Of a stretch of DNA of 64,000 bases, positions 1 to 10,041 are shown one piece after another. Where the stretch lies: NCBI GenBank assembly GCA_905221605.1, contig CAJNDS010002259.1, positions 62,001 through 126,000 of the forward strand. The letters are read 5' to 3'. Each line of letters starts with the position of its first letter. Positions within the stretch are counted from its first letter, which is position 1. Source of the stretch: Symbiodinium natans (taxonomy: Eukaryota > Sar > Dinophyceae > Suessiales > Symbiodiniaceae). A model generated the notes under the pieces. The model saw only the letters and a program-made list of their open reading frames with translations. It was not told the origin of the DNA and did not search any database. A program made the position numbers and the translations under genes.

Positions 1-439
1 TCAAACGAGGCACCCATTGATCACCATGCTGATGCCTGCTTCCCTGTCTACGCCCGCCGCAAGTAAAGCAGCCATCGTGGCCTCCGCCTCTGCAAAAGCT
101 CTGATACGTTCACGGGTTATCCTTTGCGCAAAATGCTCGCTCTCTCCCTCACTCCCTCTGTCTCTCTCTCCCTCTCTCTCTCTCTCTCCCTCCCTCTCCT
201 TCTCCCGTTCGCTCTCTCTAGGCCCCACGTAAAGCTGTTTACAAGGCTTCAAAACGAGCCTTTGGCATGTACACATCGCGGCCGAAGCGATCGGCCGTCT
301 CTGTACAGGCAAGGAATCCGAATCCGCGGCGGTCATTGTAGCTCTTCACAACACCCAGGTAGACCTCTCTGGAGACGTCGTCATCCTCTGGGTTGGCCAC
401 CGTCAGCGCCGATTTCAAATTCTCGATACCTCTATCCAT
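1..439 (-). CDS. Cold-shock-domain protein (nucleic-acid binding), two candidate exons
   Basis: The exon starting at the ATG of 437-439 encodes a cold-shock-type OB fold. The segment GVVKSYNDRRGFGFLACTET followed by GRDVYMPK fits the pattern common in dinoflagellate cold-shock proteins, where the RNP1-like GFGF strand binds single-stranded RNA or DNA. A GC donor probably follows the lysine of YMPK (CCAAAG|GCTCG), because reading on reaches a stop within five codons. A CT-rich microsatellite lies in the presumed intron (about 139-222). A second exon near 3-135 (frame reading AEATMAALLAAGVDREAG) ends at a TGA at 1-3. Dinoflagellates have many such short proteins, thought to act in RNA-level regulation. 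The domain is clear; the link to the last exon is inference. Confidence 0.72.
139..222. repeat. CT-rich microsatellite in presumed intron
   Basis: Imperfect (CT)n tract with CCCT interruptions, between the two candidate exons of the cold-shock gene. On the coding (minus) strand it reads GA. Confidence 0.85.
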
Positions 440-743
440 TGCGGATTAGGGCGCAACCCCCATCCGCTCTTCAACCTTCTTCTGCAAGACATCCGTGTGT
501 TCTACCGAGACAGTGAGCCGATGGAAAGGTAAAGCAGCGGCAGGGTAACAGTGTCCCATGCAAGCAACAGCACTCAACAAACAGCACTCAACAAAGGGTA
601 TGGGTGGGCAACGGTCGATGAGGGGATAGAACAGTATGGTCCATACATTATGGTAGAGTGGCGCACGGCGCTTCAGAGTCTCCTTTTAAAATTTTTGTGC
701 AGCAGGGCCAGCAGGGCTGCAAGTCATGTTCCAGGCCCAATAA
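440..743. other. No gene recognised
   Basis: No exon-like stretch was recognised on either strand. It presumably holds the 5' region of the cold-shock gene and the 3' region of the membrane-protein exons to its right. Confidence 0.4.
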
Positions 744-1500
744 TTAAGCCAAACCTCGGCCATGAGTGCAGCATGACAGAGGCACGACTTGAACATAAGC
801 AAACCCACCGGCCAACATTGAGATCCTCGCTGAGTTATTGCGGCTCCTTGCGGCTCCTTGCGGCTCCGCACGTTGGCAGGCCAGAAGCGATGTTACGGCG
901 CCTGGGTGCGGACGCAGGAAGAGGGGCAGGGACCCTATAGGGAGCGCCCTCTTTGCGGTTCGGGCTGGCTTCTTCCAGGTCGGCGCCAGGGTGTAAGTGA
1001 CCACGGTCAGCACTACGACCATCACCTGCCATGAGACATGGTTGCCCCCCACAGGCCGCGCTTCAGGCCCGGCCATCAGGAAGATGGTCAGGTTGAAGTC
1101 CTTACCATGGACCTCAGGCTCTGCAAAATTGCTTCAAAAGAATCCAAGCTATCCCTGAAGCCCCTCTCCCAACTCCACGCCGACCCTTGGACTCTTGGAC
1201 CAGGGCTGGAAGGATGTCCGAGACCTCAATCGTTGTCAGATCCGAGCTTCATTGGAGCTAAGCTGGGGCCCGCACAGAGTCTGCGATGAGGACGTCGAAG
1301 ACGTAGATCACCAGAATGGCCACGGCCTACCAGGGCTTTGCCCCCAGAGCGTGACCTTAAGTGGCCGTGGCCCGGTCCTAGGCCCTGCCTCGCCAATGTT
1401 CTTGAGGACCGAGTCCAAACTCTTCAGCACCAGGAATGTGGACCACCCCTTGAAAACCCTGGCCGAGGACAGAAAAGGAATGTACACGGATGCGCACACG
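744..1500 (-). CDS. Exons of a multi-pass membrane protein
   Basis: Three consecutive minus-strand pieces look coding. About 1380-1480 reads RVFKGWSTFLVLKSLDSVLK. About 1275-1325 reads AVAILVIYVFDVLIADS, a transmembrane helix. About 950-1120 reads HGKDFNLTIFLMAGPEARP and then a second helix, WQVMVVVLTVVTYTLA, followed by a basic end. A basic, lysine-spaced linker before a helix resembles the S4-S5 region of voltage-gated channels, but the match is too weak to name a family. The first piece lies directly after the in-frame stop of the ferredoxin-reductase reading frame at 1503, so it could be a continuation of that gene across an intron. Treat as a membrane protein of unknown function. Confidence 0.4.
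840..872. repeat. 11-bp direct repeat, about three copies
   Basis: The unit GCGGCTCCTTG is repeated about three times, just beyond the last membrane exon. Confidence 0.8.
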
Positions 1501-1502
1501 AA

Positions 1503-3650
1503 TCACGAATGCGCACAGTCGATCCACACGCAACAGAAGAGGTCCGAAGTGTCATTTTTGGTCGCCTCGCGTTCCTGCCGCACCCGATCGGCGAAAGTCA
1601 AAGTGCCCAAGGAAGGGCCGGGACTGCCGGGAGAGGAAGAAAGTGGAGCTGAGTGTGCCGAGGGTGCTAGGGAGGGCGCAGGGGACCCTCCAGCGCTCAG
1701 CTGAGCTCTCAAAATGTCTCCAGGCTTTCCTTGGCCAGGCTTGTCCACACTGGCCGGGGCCGAAATGGTGATTTGCGGAGGTGAAACAGAAATGGCCGGC
1801 AGCACGTCAAGCTCATCTTGTGAGACGTCTGACTGGCCTTCGCCCTCTGACTCCTCGCTGGAGTCCTTGAGCTCTGCGGCTTCCGTGGCCGTGGCACGAA
1901 GTAGCAGAATGCGGTCGCGCTGGTGACCGAGTTCCATCAGGCACTTCTCCGATGCGTCGAGCAAGCCCTGAGGCCCACACACGATGACGAAAGCAGCGGG
2001 TGCAGCTGGGCCCTGGGTGTCCAAAACGGCCTTCAGCATGTCCATGTCCACCCGCCGATGAAAAGCCACCTCTTCTGGCCTTAGAGGCCCGTCTTTTGGA
2101 ACGTAGCTTGCGCTAAAGTGCCCATGCTTTCCTCGGAAGTGACTGCCGACAGCACGGCGACCTTCTTGTGTCAGAGTGTGAGTCACCTGAACACGACGCG
2201 ACTCCACAAAGGCCCGCAGCTCATCCAGCATAAGCACATCTCGAGGAGTGCGGCTGGAGTACAGCAGCTGCGCAGGGCACCCCTTCAGGCTTCCATCCGT
2301 GTTGACCACCTCGGACATGATCTGGATCGCCGGCGCGATTCCGGTTCCACCGGCCACGATCACCAAACCAAGTGATGGAACTTCGCGCAGCTCACGCAGA
2401 TCGAAAGTGAGAATCGGAGCCGACACTCGAACCCAACAGTTCTGCTCCTCCAAGAGGCCATAGCTTTGTAAGCAGGACTCCTGTGCCTCCTCGGCCGTTT
2501 GAAGCGACCCGAAGAACTTCGACACCGTTCCACTAGGATAGGTCTTCACAAGCAGATCCATGCACCCAGCCTCCCAAGCCGATGCAGACGAGACCGGCGT
2601 GTACTCCCTGATGGTTGAACCATGAGCCACTTGCACATGCCATGCGGCATGTGGACAAGGATGTGGGTCGGCTGGAGGCAGAGTCTCGAGGTGGTAGATG
2701 CATGTATCGGGGGAGAGCCCTGAGATTCCTCGAACCTTCCAAAGCCCGCTGCCATCGCCCGAGCCCGCTGCCAAGCGCCCTTCTTTCAGCCTCTTCATGC
2801 GCCGCGAGATCTGGGAAGCCTCGGAGGACCCGGATGGCATCAAGTCCAGGGCCCTCTGATACCACTCCAGTGCCTCGGCAGTCTGGCCAGTGAAGCCGTA
2901 GATATGACCCGCCTCTGCGAAAGCCTCCGGACAGCTTGGGTCCTCAGCTAACACAGCCTTGAAATCAGACAGGGCCGCCGACGCGTCTTGGGCCTTGTCG
3001 CTCTCGCTCTCGGGTAACCCGGGTAAGGCCAGAAGACGCTTTCCAAAGGCCCTCCCCCGCAAGAGGTACAGGCTCCGCAGCCGCGCCGACATCTTGGGCC
3101 CCTCTCGGATCTCTTGCTCCATGGCATGGGATAAGAGTCCAATGGCCTTACCCATGTCCTCCCTTGTTTGTTCTGGGCGGAAGGAGCTCCTCGCAATGAT
3201 TCGAATTGCATCAGATTTCAAGCGCGCCTTTTCCAGCAGGTCCGGCTGTAAGCTGGACGTGTCCTTGAGGACTTTTTTGACAAGAGAGACGATTTTGCTG
3301 AAACTGTCCAGCCGGCTGATGGCCTGTCGCTTGCCTGGCTGTTCCAGCAGGCAGTTGGGGCCATTGCCACACATACCAAGACAGCCGCGTCGGGCTGTCT
3401 GAATGGGGGCAAAGCTGGCGATGTCCTTCACAAGCTCCACTCACAACTCACAACCACGCCTGATTACACTTTGAAATCTGCCGCTGGCTGCGAGTTATCC
3501 CAGAAACCCCCCCAATTAGCGAACCCCGAACTTGGTATTTCCAGGAGTCCTCCAAGTCTGACAGCAGTGCCTCAGAGCCCTGGGCCAAGCAGGCGCCATG
3601 AGTGCAGACGCTGAAGCAACTCCCAGGCCCAAAGGGGCCCGGGAGCATTG
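1503..3650 (-). CDS. Fusion of NuoE-like [2Fe-2S] ferredoxin, TPR and ferredoxin-reductase-type flavoprotein
   Basis: A first exon near 3560-3620 reads VCTHGACLAQGSEALLSDLE and supplies C-x4-C. The next exon begins near 3435 and reads GCLGMCGNGPNC, supplying C-x3-C. Together they give the four-cysteine pattern of thioredoxin-fold ferredoxins such as NuoE/NDUFV2. Next come helical repeats (FKAVLAEDPSCPEAFAEAGH and EALEWYQRALDLMP) typical of TPRs, about residues 150-205 of the main frame. The last part is a reductase: REYTPVSSA (FAD-binding RxYTP), GGTGIAPAIQIM (NAD(P) pyrophosphate loop) and VIVCGPQGLL (CGP motif). A Ser/Glu-rich tail follows. The exon junction is tentative: SDLE|LVKD would use a GA donor. 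The residues just before the stop at 1503 may be read-through into an intron. No start codon was found. An electron-transfer role is expected from the families; the partner is unknown. Confidence 0.78.
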
Positions 3651-3894
3651 CGAGTTGGGGATCTTCGTTTATGGCTTGTGTATGCTGGTGTATGGTTTAG
3701 GTGATTTAGGTGCTTTACCTTTCTATGTTGACTTCTTGGGGGCCTTGAGAAAAAGTGGGGATTGCCCCTGCTTTGACCTGCACGGAAGGCTGCGGGCAAT
3801 TCTCAACGCTCTCCTCTCCAACCCGTTGGCTGATGTGGGTCATGTACTAGGACACCCAGCTTTGAGGGGCCGGCCAGGAGCAGGTCACCACCAC

Positions 3895-4260
3895 CGTCCG
3901 GCTATCCCAGCCGTTCCAGAAGCCATCCTCCCGCACATTTCCTCAGCTCACGATGGATTGGGCACGGCTCCTTGCGAACTTTGGCCATGCTTGGGCCAGC
4001 GCTGTCGAAGAGGAGAGTCAGAACCAGAGACGTCCACAGCCACGCGAACTTCAGCTGGGCCACCTGCATCTCCGAGCTTCGCGAGGGATTCGAACAGATT
4101 CCCAAAAAACACACACACACACACACACAGAACACACAGGGATAGATACAGAGAGAGAGAGAGAGAGAGAGAGCAAACCGTCCTGCGCATAGATCGGCAT
4201 GTCGTTGAAGGCCTGCTTGAATTCACACGTGCTGTGCAAGCAATTTCCCCTCAAGCGCAA
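3895..4260 (-). CDS. Two small exons, one with a hydrophobic helix; unidentified
   Basis: A piece at about 4175-4260 reads GNCLHSTCEFKQAFNDMPIY. A piece at about 3902-4066 begins with an ATG and reads QLKFAWLWTSLVLTLLF, a signal-anchor-like helix, then a basic Cys-containing stretch up to a stop. They are separated by CA and GA microsatellites that fit an intron. No family was recognised. The pair could be the 5' part of the ferredoxin-reductase gene (which would give it a membrane anchor) or a separate gene. Confidence 0.3.
4105..4175. repeat. (AC)n and (GA)n microsatellites
   Basis: Two adjacent perfect dinucleotide tracts, about 4109-4128 and 4151-4174, separated by a short unique stretch, in a presumed intron. 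Confidence 0.9.
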
Positions 4261-4379
4261 GAAGCAGGCGAGATCAAATCAGTGCTAGGCGCACATGGTC
4301 AGGCTAGGAACCCTGTGTTTTCCCATGCTCCTCGCCTTCAGGTGCTTCTCTGCAAGGACAGCACCTGAGGACAGCATTA

Positions 4380-4850
4380 CACCAACATGGCCCGACTCCA
4401 AAGAATCAACTGCGCAAAGGTCTCTGGATGCTCAGCAGGATGCAGAGGCATGAGAAAAAGACCTGTCATGTGGAGCCGTAAAGTTGAGGAATTCTTCTGC
4501 AGAACAGATATTCCATCCAACAACACACTCTCAGCCGCCTTCGCCACAACAAAAAGTAAACCGATCGGCTTGAAGCTGCCCTGAGAAGATCTGACACACG
4601 AATCTGAGGGGAGGGGGGGGGGGACTACGGCTCAATTTGGGGTTAAACTCGATTTGGAGTCAAATTGAGTGGGGGCCGGGCGCCCTGTCTTCTTTTACAT
4701 CCACATTTGCACTGCAAACAGCCACGGCGCAGTCCTTTGAGCAGTCGCCCGCACTAGTTATGCTGACCTACGCTGGCTTGTCCAATGCAGTTCTGGCCAG
4801 GTGAAACCTCATCTACCAAGAAGCGCCTCACTAACATTGGCTCACTTGGC
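4380..4850. other. Non-coding stretch with an eleven-base G run
   Basis: No exon recognised. It holds an uninterrupted G run at 4613-4623 and, at about 4627-4675, two imperfect copies of a motif around CAATTTGGGGTTAAACTCG. Confidence 0.5.
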
Positions 4851-6293
4851 TCACTCAGACGCAGAGGCACCGCTTGGCATGTCGTTATTGATCCACTCCC
4901 TAAGAGCTTGCATTATGCTGTTGGCAGCTTGGGGCTGTTCCAGGACATGGGCCAGTAACGCCGCAGCAAGGTCGTCGGCATGACCTTCGGTACCTTCGGA
5001 CTTCATTCCCACTTGCTGGCGCATGAGCTGGGTCAGGAGGTGTTGGGGAAGCTCTTCCAGCAGCCGGAGAACGTGGGACTTCCGGCCATTTTGGCCGTCT
5101 GCAAGATCGGCCTTCAGCTTGGGCAGTTCAGCAACCAGCAGCACGGCAGCCACAAAGGCCAGCATGTCAGTTGCAGTCCGCTCGTCCTTACGGAGGACCC
5201 GAGCAAGGTCGTGGCCCCCAACAGACGGATCACGGAGCACAGCCACGGCATCGTCCCGGCAACCCAGCTGCTCTGCCCAGAGCGGTGCATTCTCAAAGGG
5301 GCACTTCTTATCATCCTGTGCCCAGACCAACATTACCGGGCCAGGGAAACTCTGGCAGGAGCTGGGCGGAGGAGAGGTTGGAGCGAAAAGGATCGCAGAC
5401 ACTACTTTGGCGCTGTTTCTGGCGGCTAAGTCCATGGCATGGTGCGCACCTTTGCCTTTGCCGCAGAGGATGTAGAAGTCCTCCTTTGTGGAGGACAGAA
5501 TCGCGTTGAAGACCTCCTGAAAGTCAGCTGCGAGCTCGGTGGACTCTGTGGGCCCACTCACCCCTTCCTCTTTTCGTTGCAGGAGAGCCTGGCCCAGATC
5601 GGGAAAGGCCACAGAGAGGCCAGCATCTAAAAGCTTCGTGCGCTTAAGGACCTGCGCCCACTCCTCCACGCTCGAGCCCGAATGCGGCGCTTCCTGGAAT
5701 ACAATTGCCACCCCGACGCTGATGAACTCGTCAGGACTTAGCAGCTTCCCCATGGGCTCCACTAGGATGCAAGGCACATTGCCCAGCTTCGTCTCAAGCT
5801 GCACTTGCCTCCCTCCCAATTTCTGGGCCGCCTCTCCCTGAAAGGAGGCACGGCGCTCCAACAAATCCGCGGGCACCCAGTGCCCGTGTGGAGGGAACCG
5901 GGGTGCATCCTCCTTGGCGCAGACCGGCCGCTCTTCGTCCGGGCTGACCCAAGACACGGAGCGGTTCACGCCTCGCCGGCTGCTTGGTGACTTGGGAGAC
6001 CCTGCACACTGTGGCTCACAGTGTGGGTTGCTCAGGGTCGCCTGGACTGACACCTCGGACTCCACCGAGATGGGCAAAACGGGCAGGGAGTCCTTGCCGT
6101 CCTTGCCATCCTTGCCATCCATGCCCAGATCCGACAGCAGGAGCGGGCCCGAGTCGATGAGCGTCTTCACGCTGAGGCTCAGCTCCCCGAGCCGCGCGAT
6201 GCGTGCATTGAGCCGCTCCTCGAGGTCACGCAGAGCATCGATCTTTGCCCGATGTAGCCCCAGCGAAGCCTGGAGGCTCCGTGCTCCCTCCAT
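4851..6293 (-). CDS. Alpha/beta-hydrolase-fold protein lacking the serine nucleophile
   Basis: An intronless frame of 480 codons begins with ATG at 6291-6293; an in-frame TGA lies about 30 bases upstream. The N-terminal third has a helical region (ALRDLEERLNARIARLGELS) and then a short GKDGKDGKD repeat, which suggests a coiled coil plus a flexible linker. The C-terminal half fits a small alpha/beta hydrolase of the ABHD14/CIB type. A strand leads into ILCGKGKGAHHA where the family has GxSxG, so the nucleophile position is Gly. AILFAP and MLVWAQDDK match the strand carrying the acid, and GGHDLARVL matches the catalytic His. With Asp and His kept but Ser lost, it is probably a pseudoenzyme or scaffold. 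The last 100 residues are Leu-rich helices with no assigned family. Confidence 0.7.
   Translation of the reverse strand: MEGARSLQASLGLHRAKIDALRDLEERLNARIARLGELSLSVKTLIDSGPLLLSDLGMDGKDGKDGKDSLPVLPISVESEVSVQATLSNPHCEPQCAGSPKSPSSRRGVNRSVSWVSPDEERPVCAKEDAPRFPPHGHWVPADLLERRASFQGEAAQKLGGRQVQLETKLGNVPCILVEPMGKLLSPDEFISVGVAIVFQEAPHSGSSVEEWAQVLKRTKLLDAGLSVAFPDLGQALLQRKEEGVSGPTESTELAADFQEVFNAILSSTKEDFYILCGKGKGAHHAMDLAARNSAKVVSAILFAPTSPPPSSCQSFPGPVMLVWAQDDKKCPFENAPLWAEQLGCRDDAVAVLRDPSVGGHDLARVLRKDERTATDMLAFVAAVLLVAELPKLKADLADGQNGRKSHVLRLLEELPQHLLTQLMRQQVGMKSEGTEGHADDLAAALLAHVLEQPQAANSIMQALREWINNDMPSGASASE
6094..6124. repeat. In-frame 9-bp repeat coding GKD units
   Basis: Tandem CCTTGCCAT units encode GKD three times within the hydrolase-like protein, expanding its linker. 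Confidence 0.8.
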
Positions 6294-6764
6294 GGCTACC
6301 CCGAAGCTCACATCACTCAGCCTTCAACGGTCAAATTATCCGCGGGATTGGTCGTTGAGTCTTTGAGCCTGCCATAGCTCTGCGGAACATGTTCTGCAGC
6401 AACCGCAAAGCTTGGGAGTGCGAGGGAGTGCAAAGGGTGTGGTGAAAGAGTGGCTTCCGCAGATTGGCCAAGCAGTGCGTTTACCAACCCTTCTGCACTG
6501 TGATGAAGCTCAAAGCTCAGAGCTGGCCAGCGGGCTCTCTGATGCATTATGCAAACTAGAGGGAGTAGGGATTTTGAATATGAGGCAAGACACCTACCCG
6601 ATACGGGATCGAGTATTCTGTCTATGAAGAGGCAGAGCCACGGCCTCGCTGCTGTCATCCGCCAAGACGAAAGCGCTCATCGCGATGGCAATTGTGACTG
6701 ACGCCGAGCTCACGGACGTGATGTCGCAGCTGGAAGCACTCTGTGCCACATGCTTGAATCCCAC

Positions 6765-6862
6765 CTAGCACGTTCCACTGCAGCGTGGTCTGGCGCTGAC
6801 CCCGCAGAAACCACATAATAAGGGCTGTTACCAGCAGCTTGCTTTGAAGCAGGATCTGGTAC
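6765..6862 (-). CDS. Orphan exon of a nucleotide-sugar transporter
   Basis: This 98-nt exon is bounded by AG|GTACC upstream and CTAG|GTGGG downstream, so both splice sites are visible. It encodes YQILLQSKLLVTALIMWFLR followed by QRQTTLQWNVL. That is the conserved helix pair of UDP-sugar/UAA-type Golgi transporters, where the family reads roughly YQxLxQxKILTTALFS and then a basic loop and LQW. I could not find the neighbouring exons on either side. Either they are too short or diverged to see, or this is a relic. Confidence 0.55.
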
Positions 6863-7418
6863 CTAGCAGGGCCAAGCAGATGCCACGTTTTAGACAGGCA
6901 GGGCCGTTGCGAAAGAAACCTGAGAATCTGACGCTGCGCCGCCCATGACGGACATCGACTGCATTTCCAGGAAATCACCTGACAAACTTCCCCACCCGCC
7001 CCAGCCCCCCACCCCCCTCCCCCCTCCCCCCTCCCCCCCCACAGCAAAAAAGGAATCGGTGCTCAGGAGAAACAGCACCAAGTCTGCGATTTCAAGCTTT
7101 GAAAGGCAAGCGACCAAAGGCATAGATCACTGCTATGGAGCTGAAGACCTCCCAGCGCGCATTGAAGAGGGATATTCAAGGAAACCGTCCAGCGCTTCGG
7201 CAAACGATCCAGTACACAGGCATCCATCTCAGCCGGCATCAGCCAGAAAATCAGCCCTGCACCCCTGGCCCCTAAACCTTCAAATGCCCGGCCTTCAAAG
7301 GGACGGAATCCCAGCCTCGGGCCGTTGCAGGTTAAGTTTGGGGTGGGGGGAGGGGGTTGGGCTGTTGTTAGGGCTCTCGCAATGGGCAAAGTTCGCGAAT
7401 CGTTCTAGTCTTTGCCCG

Positions 7419-7482
7419 AAACCCTAAACCCTAAACCCTAAACCCCCTAAACCCTAAACCCTAAACCCTAAGCCCTAAACCC
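7419..7482. repeat. Interstitial telomere-like tract, CCCTAAA orientation
   Basis: About nine copies of CCCTAAA with one-base variants. This is the plant/algal-type telomere heptamer on the complementary strand. Confidence 0.92.
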
Positions 7483-7595
7483 TCCGGGGCCCCTGCACTG
7501 CCTCAGGCCAGGCATGCCCCCGAGCAGGAAAGACAGCGAGTTCCCTGGCACTGCAGCTCGGGGCTAGAAAGTTTGGGGGGCGAGAATTGAGAGTG

Positions 7596-7730
7596 AGGGT
7601 TTATAGGGTTCAAGAATTAGTAGATTTAGCGTTTGGGGTTTATAGGGTTTAGGGTTCAAGATTTGGTAGATTTAGCTTTTGGGGTTTATAGGGTTTAGGG
7701 GTTATCGATTTAGGGTTTAGGGTCTAGGGA
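7596..7730. repeat. Degenerate TTTAGGG tract with an internal duplication
   Basis: Degenerate TTTAGGG/TTTATAGGG units. A longer unit of about 55-60 bp (running through GTAGATTTAGC) is present twice. It faces the 7419-7482 tract in the opposite orientation. Confidence 0.8.
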
Positions 7731-8100
7731 AAGAGGGGGCTAGGAAGAAGCCAAATGCATTTTCCCAGCCCACTGCATCATCCCTATGTCGATTAAGAAT
7801 GTTCACGCAAAAAGGGCTTAGGACCATACTCCACGCAAACGGTTTCGGCTCGTAGAAGGTGACCTTACCCGGTATGCTTTTCAACAATCCCCTTGTCTAT
7901 ATAACCGGGGTTTCATAAGTAAGCAGTCATGGACGTCATAGCGGAAAGCAAAAGTATTCCTTCGAGTGCTACCGCATTACTGCGATAGTGCGAAAGCCAT
8001 GGCGACCAAGTATGGGGTGACCTTTGGAGTTGAGAGGCTTACTGCCGTGTTCCAAACTTTTCGCTCCTGTCGGGTTGGCTTGGTGGACAAGGAATCATGT
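7731..8100. other. No gene recognised
   Basis: Nothing recognisable. It contains the 3' flank of the coiled-coil gene to the right. Confidence 0.4.
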
Positions 8101-8102
8101 AT

Positions 8103-9757
8103 CTATTGTAGAGACAGGCACCGGCTCTCCTTTTCACCTTCTTGGGCCCAGCCACTGTGCCAGTAATCTGGCTGGTCGTCGTCGCTAAGCACGTCTTCGA
8201 GGTCCACTGGGCTTCTTTGGCTACTGAAGCTCGCATCCACCGCCGATCGGCGTTCGCCGAGCTCCCTCATCGGTACCGGCGAGGTCACTGAATTCACAGA
8301 GCGGATGGACCCAACGGAGGGGATCGGGGGGATCGGAACAGACAACCAGCTCCTGGATGTTGATGACATGTCGGGCCGCCTCAGCTTGCCGGGCTTCACA
8401 AGCACAAGCCCACAAGATCTCGCAACGACCCCACATCAACAAAACATTAGCACTATATATCAGAGAAAAGGGTGTCAGATAGGGTGCGTGGAGTAGGGAA
8501 ACTTTGGCGATCCCAAGACAGAGCCCGAAGCAGATATGGCAGAACCCGGGGGTCGCCGGAGGACCTGTGAAGGCGTCTGGAGAATGTTTGGAAGATTTCC
8601 GGGGACGCCCAAGCGCCTATGCCGCTCCTCTGCGATGGCCCGGTGTTGCCAGGCCTCTTTCAGGAACTCGTCCCTGCGCTTCTCTTCTGCCGCGATCTCC
8701 TCCTTGAGCTGTGCCTTTCTTGTCAAGCAGCTCCTTTCATGGTCCCTGAGCCACTGCACCTGTTGAACATTCATGCCCGCGTCTCTCAGAGGCTGAGCCT
8801 CCGAGTCGTCCGAGAGTAGTGAGGCACGGAAGGCCAAGGTGGAGGAGAGCGCCGCAGAGAGTCGTGCGTTCTCGTTCCGTGCCGCGTTGACCTGGCCCTC
8901 CACGTGCTGCACCCACTCGCGCAAGGGGAGCTCCTGCTCCTCGGCCACCTGAAGAAAAAATCGATAACAGTGATAACAGAGTCTAGCAAAGAAAGCTTCC
9001 CGAAAGTCCTCCTGTGTCTTCCTTTCTCTTATGGGGTTCAACCGCTTCCAGAGCATGTTCCCTCTACTGCGGCCCCTGAAGCCATAAACATTCATAAATC
9101 TTTCGGCCCTGGTGCTTTGCACGATCATGCAACGTTGCTTCAAGGACGAACCCCCTCCACCCCCTTCCCCTTCGCCCTGACTCCCCATCGAGCCTGGCGC
9201 TGGCGCATCAGCTCACGGCCCTCGTGCTCCGCCTCTGCCAGCTCCGCACGGAGTTCCTCCGCTTCCGCGCGGCCGGCGGCCAGAGCCTCGTCGGCCGATT
9301 GCAGGTGCTGCTGGCGGAGGTGCGCCACAGCCAGCTCACGGCGGGACGTTTCCCAATCCAAGCGCTGCTCGGCGATGCGGCGTCGTTCTTGAAGCCCCGC
9401 GTCTGAGACCCCATCAAAGGTGGAGGGAGGGATCGGCAAGGGCTCCTCGAAGTCGTGGTGTGCAATCCCCATCTGCTGGTGTCCCATGGCAGCTTCAAAG
9501 TCTCTCTCGCAGGCGCTGCTGGCTGGAGAAAGGCCGCTGAACTGCATCTCTGAAAGCTCCTCTGTCAAGCGGTGCTTCTCTGCCTCAGCTTCATCTGCTT
9601 CGGACTCCACATGCTGTGCCCACTCTTCTGCAGCGGCCAACTCCGCAGACCAGCAGGGCAGCTGCTGATCGTACTCGCGCAGCTCCTCCTTTAAACTCTG
9701 CATCTCAAACTCCAAGACGGCCATCTCAGCCGAGGGGACGGGCTTTGCCGACGCCAT
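8103..9757 (-). CDS. Coiled-coil protein, three exons
   Basis: Exon 1 runs from the ATG at 9755-9757 to 9194 (188 codons) and ends ...ELMRQRQ at a GC donor (CAG|GCTCG). Exon 2 starts at 8948 after TTCAG (CAG|GTGGCC) in phase 0 and reads VAEEQELPLREWVQHVEGQV. The intron is 245 nt. A last exon near 8103-8405 is Ser/Pro-rich with an acidic end (DLEDVLSDDDQPDYW) and a stop. Exons 1 and 2 are mostly heptad-type helices rich in Glu, Ala and Arg. They share an internal repeat: EEWAQHVESEADEAEAEKHR in exon 1 and REWVQHVEGQVNAARNENAR in exon 2. No known family was recognised. The junction into the last exon is not resolved. Confidence 0.65.
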
Positions 9758-9887
9758 GAGCTGCTCTCGGAGCTGTTCCGTAGATATTCTCTAGAATGGC
9801 TTTGCCTTACACGGTAGCGGCTTCTTCTTACTGCAGACCCTTCTTGACCCCTGCATCTCTGCTTGCATTGCTTGCAGCCTCTGCTGC

Positions 9888-9918
9888 GTATCTCTCTCTC
9901 TCTCTCTCTCTCTCTCCT
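9888..9918. repeat. (TC)n microsatellite
   Basis: Perfect TC dinucleotide tract between the coiled-coil gene and the next exon to the right. Confidence 0.9.
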
Positions 9919-10041
9919 TTGAGCCTTGGAGGATGAGACAAGGAGAGCCCGTGTCAGAGAGCTCATAAAACACCCCTTCACTGAACCCAACAGAGCAGTA
10001 TGAGCGGCGCTGCCTCCCCCCCCCCCGTGCGGTAACTATTG

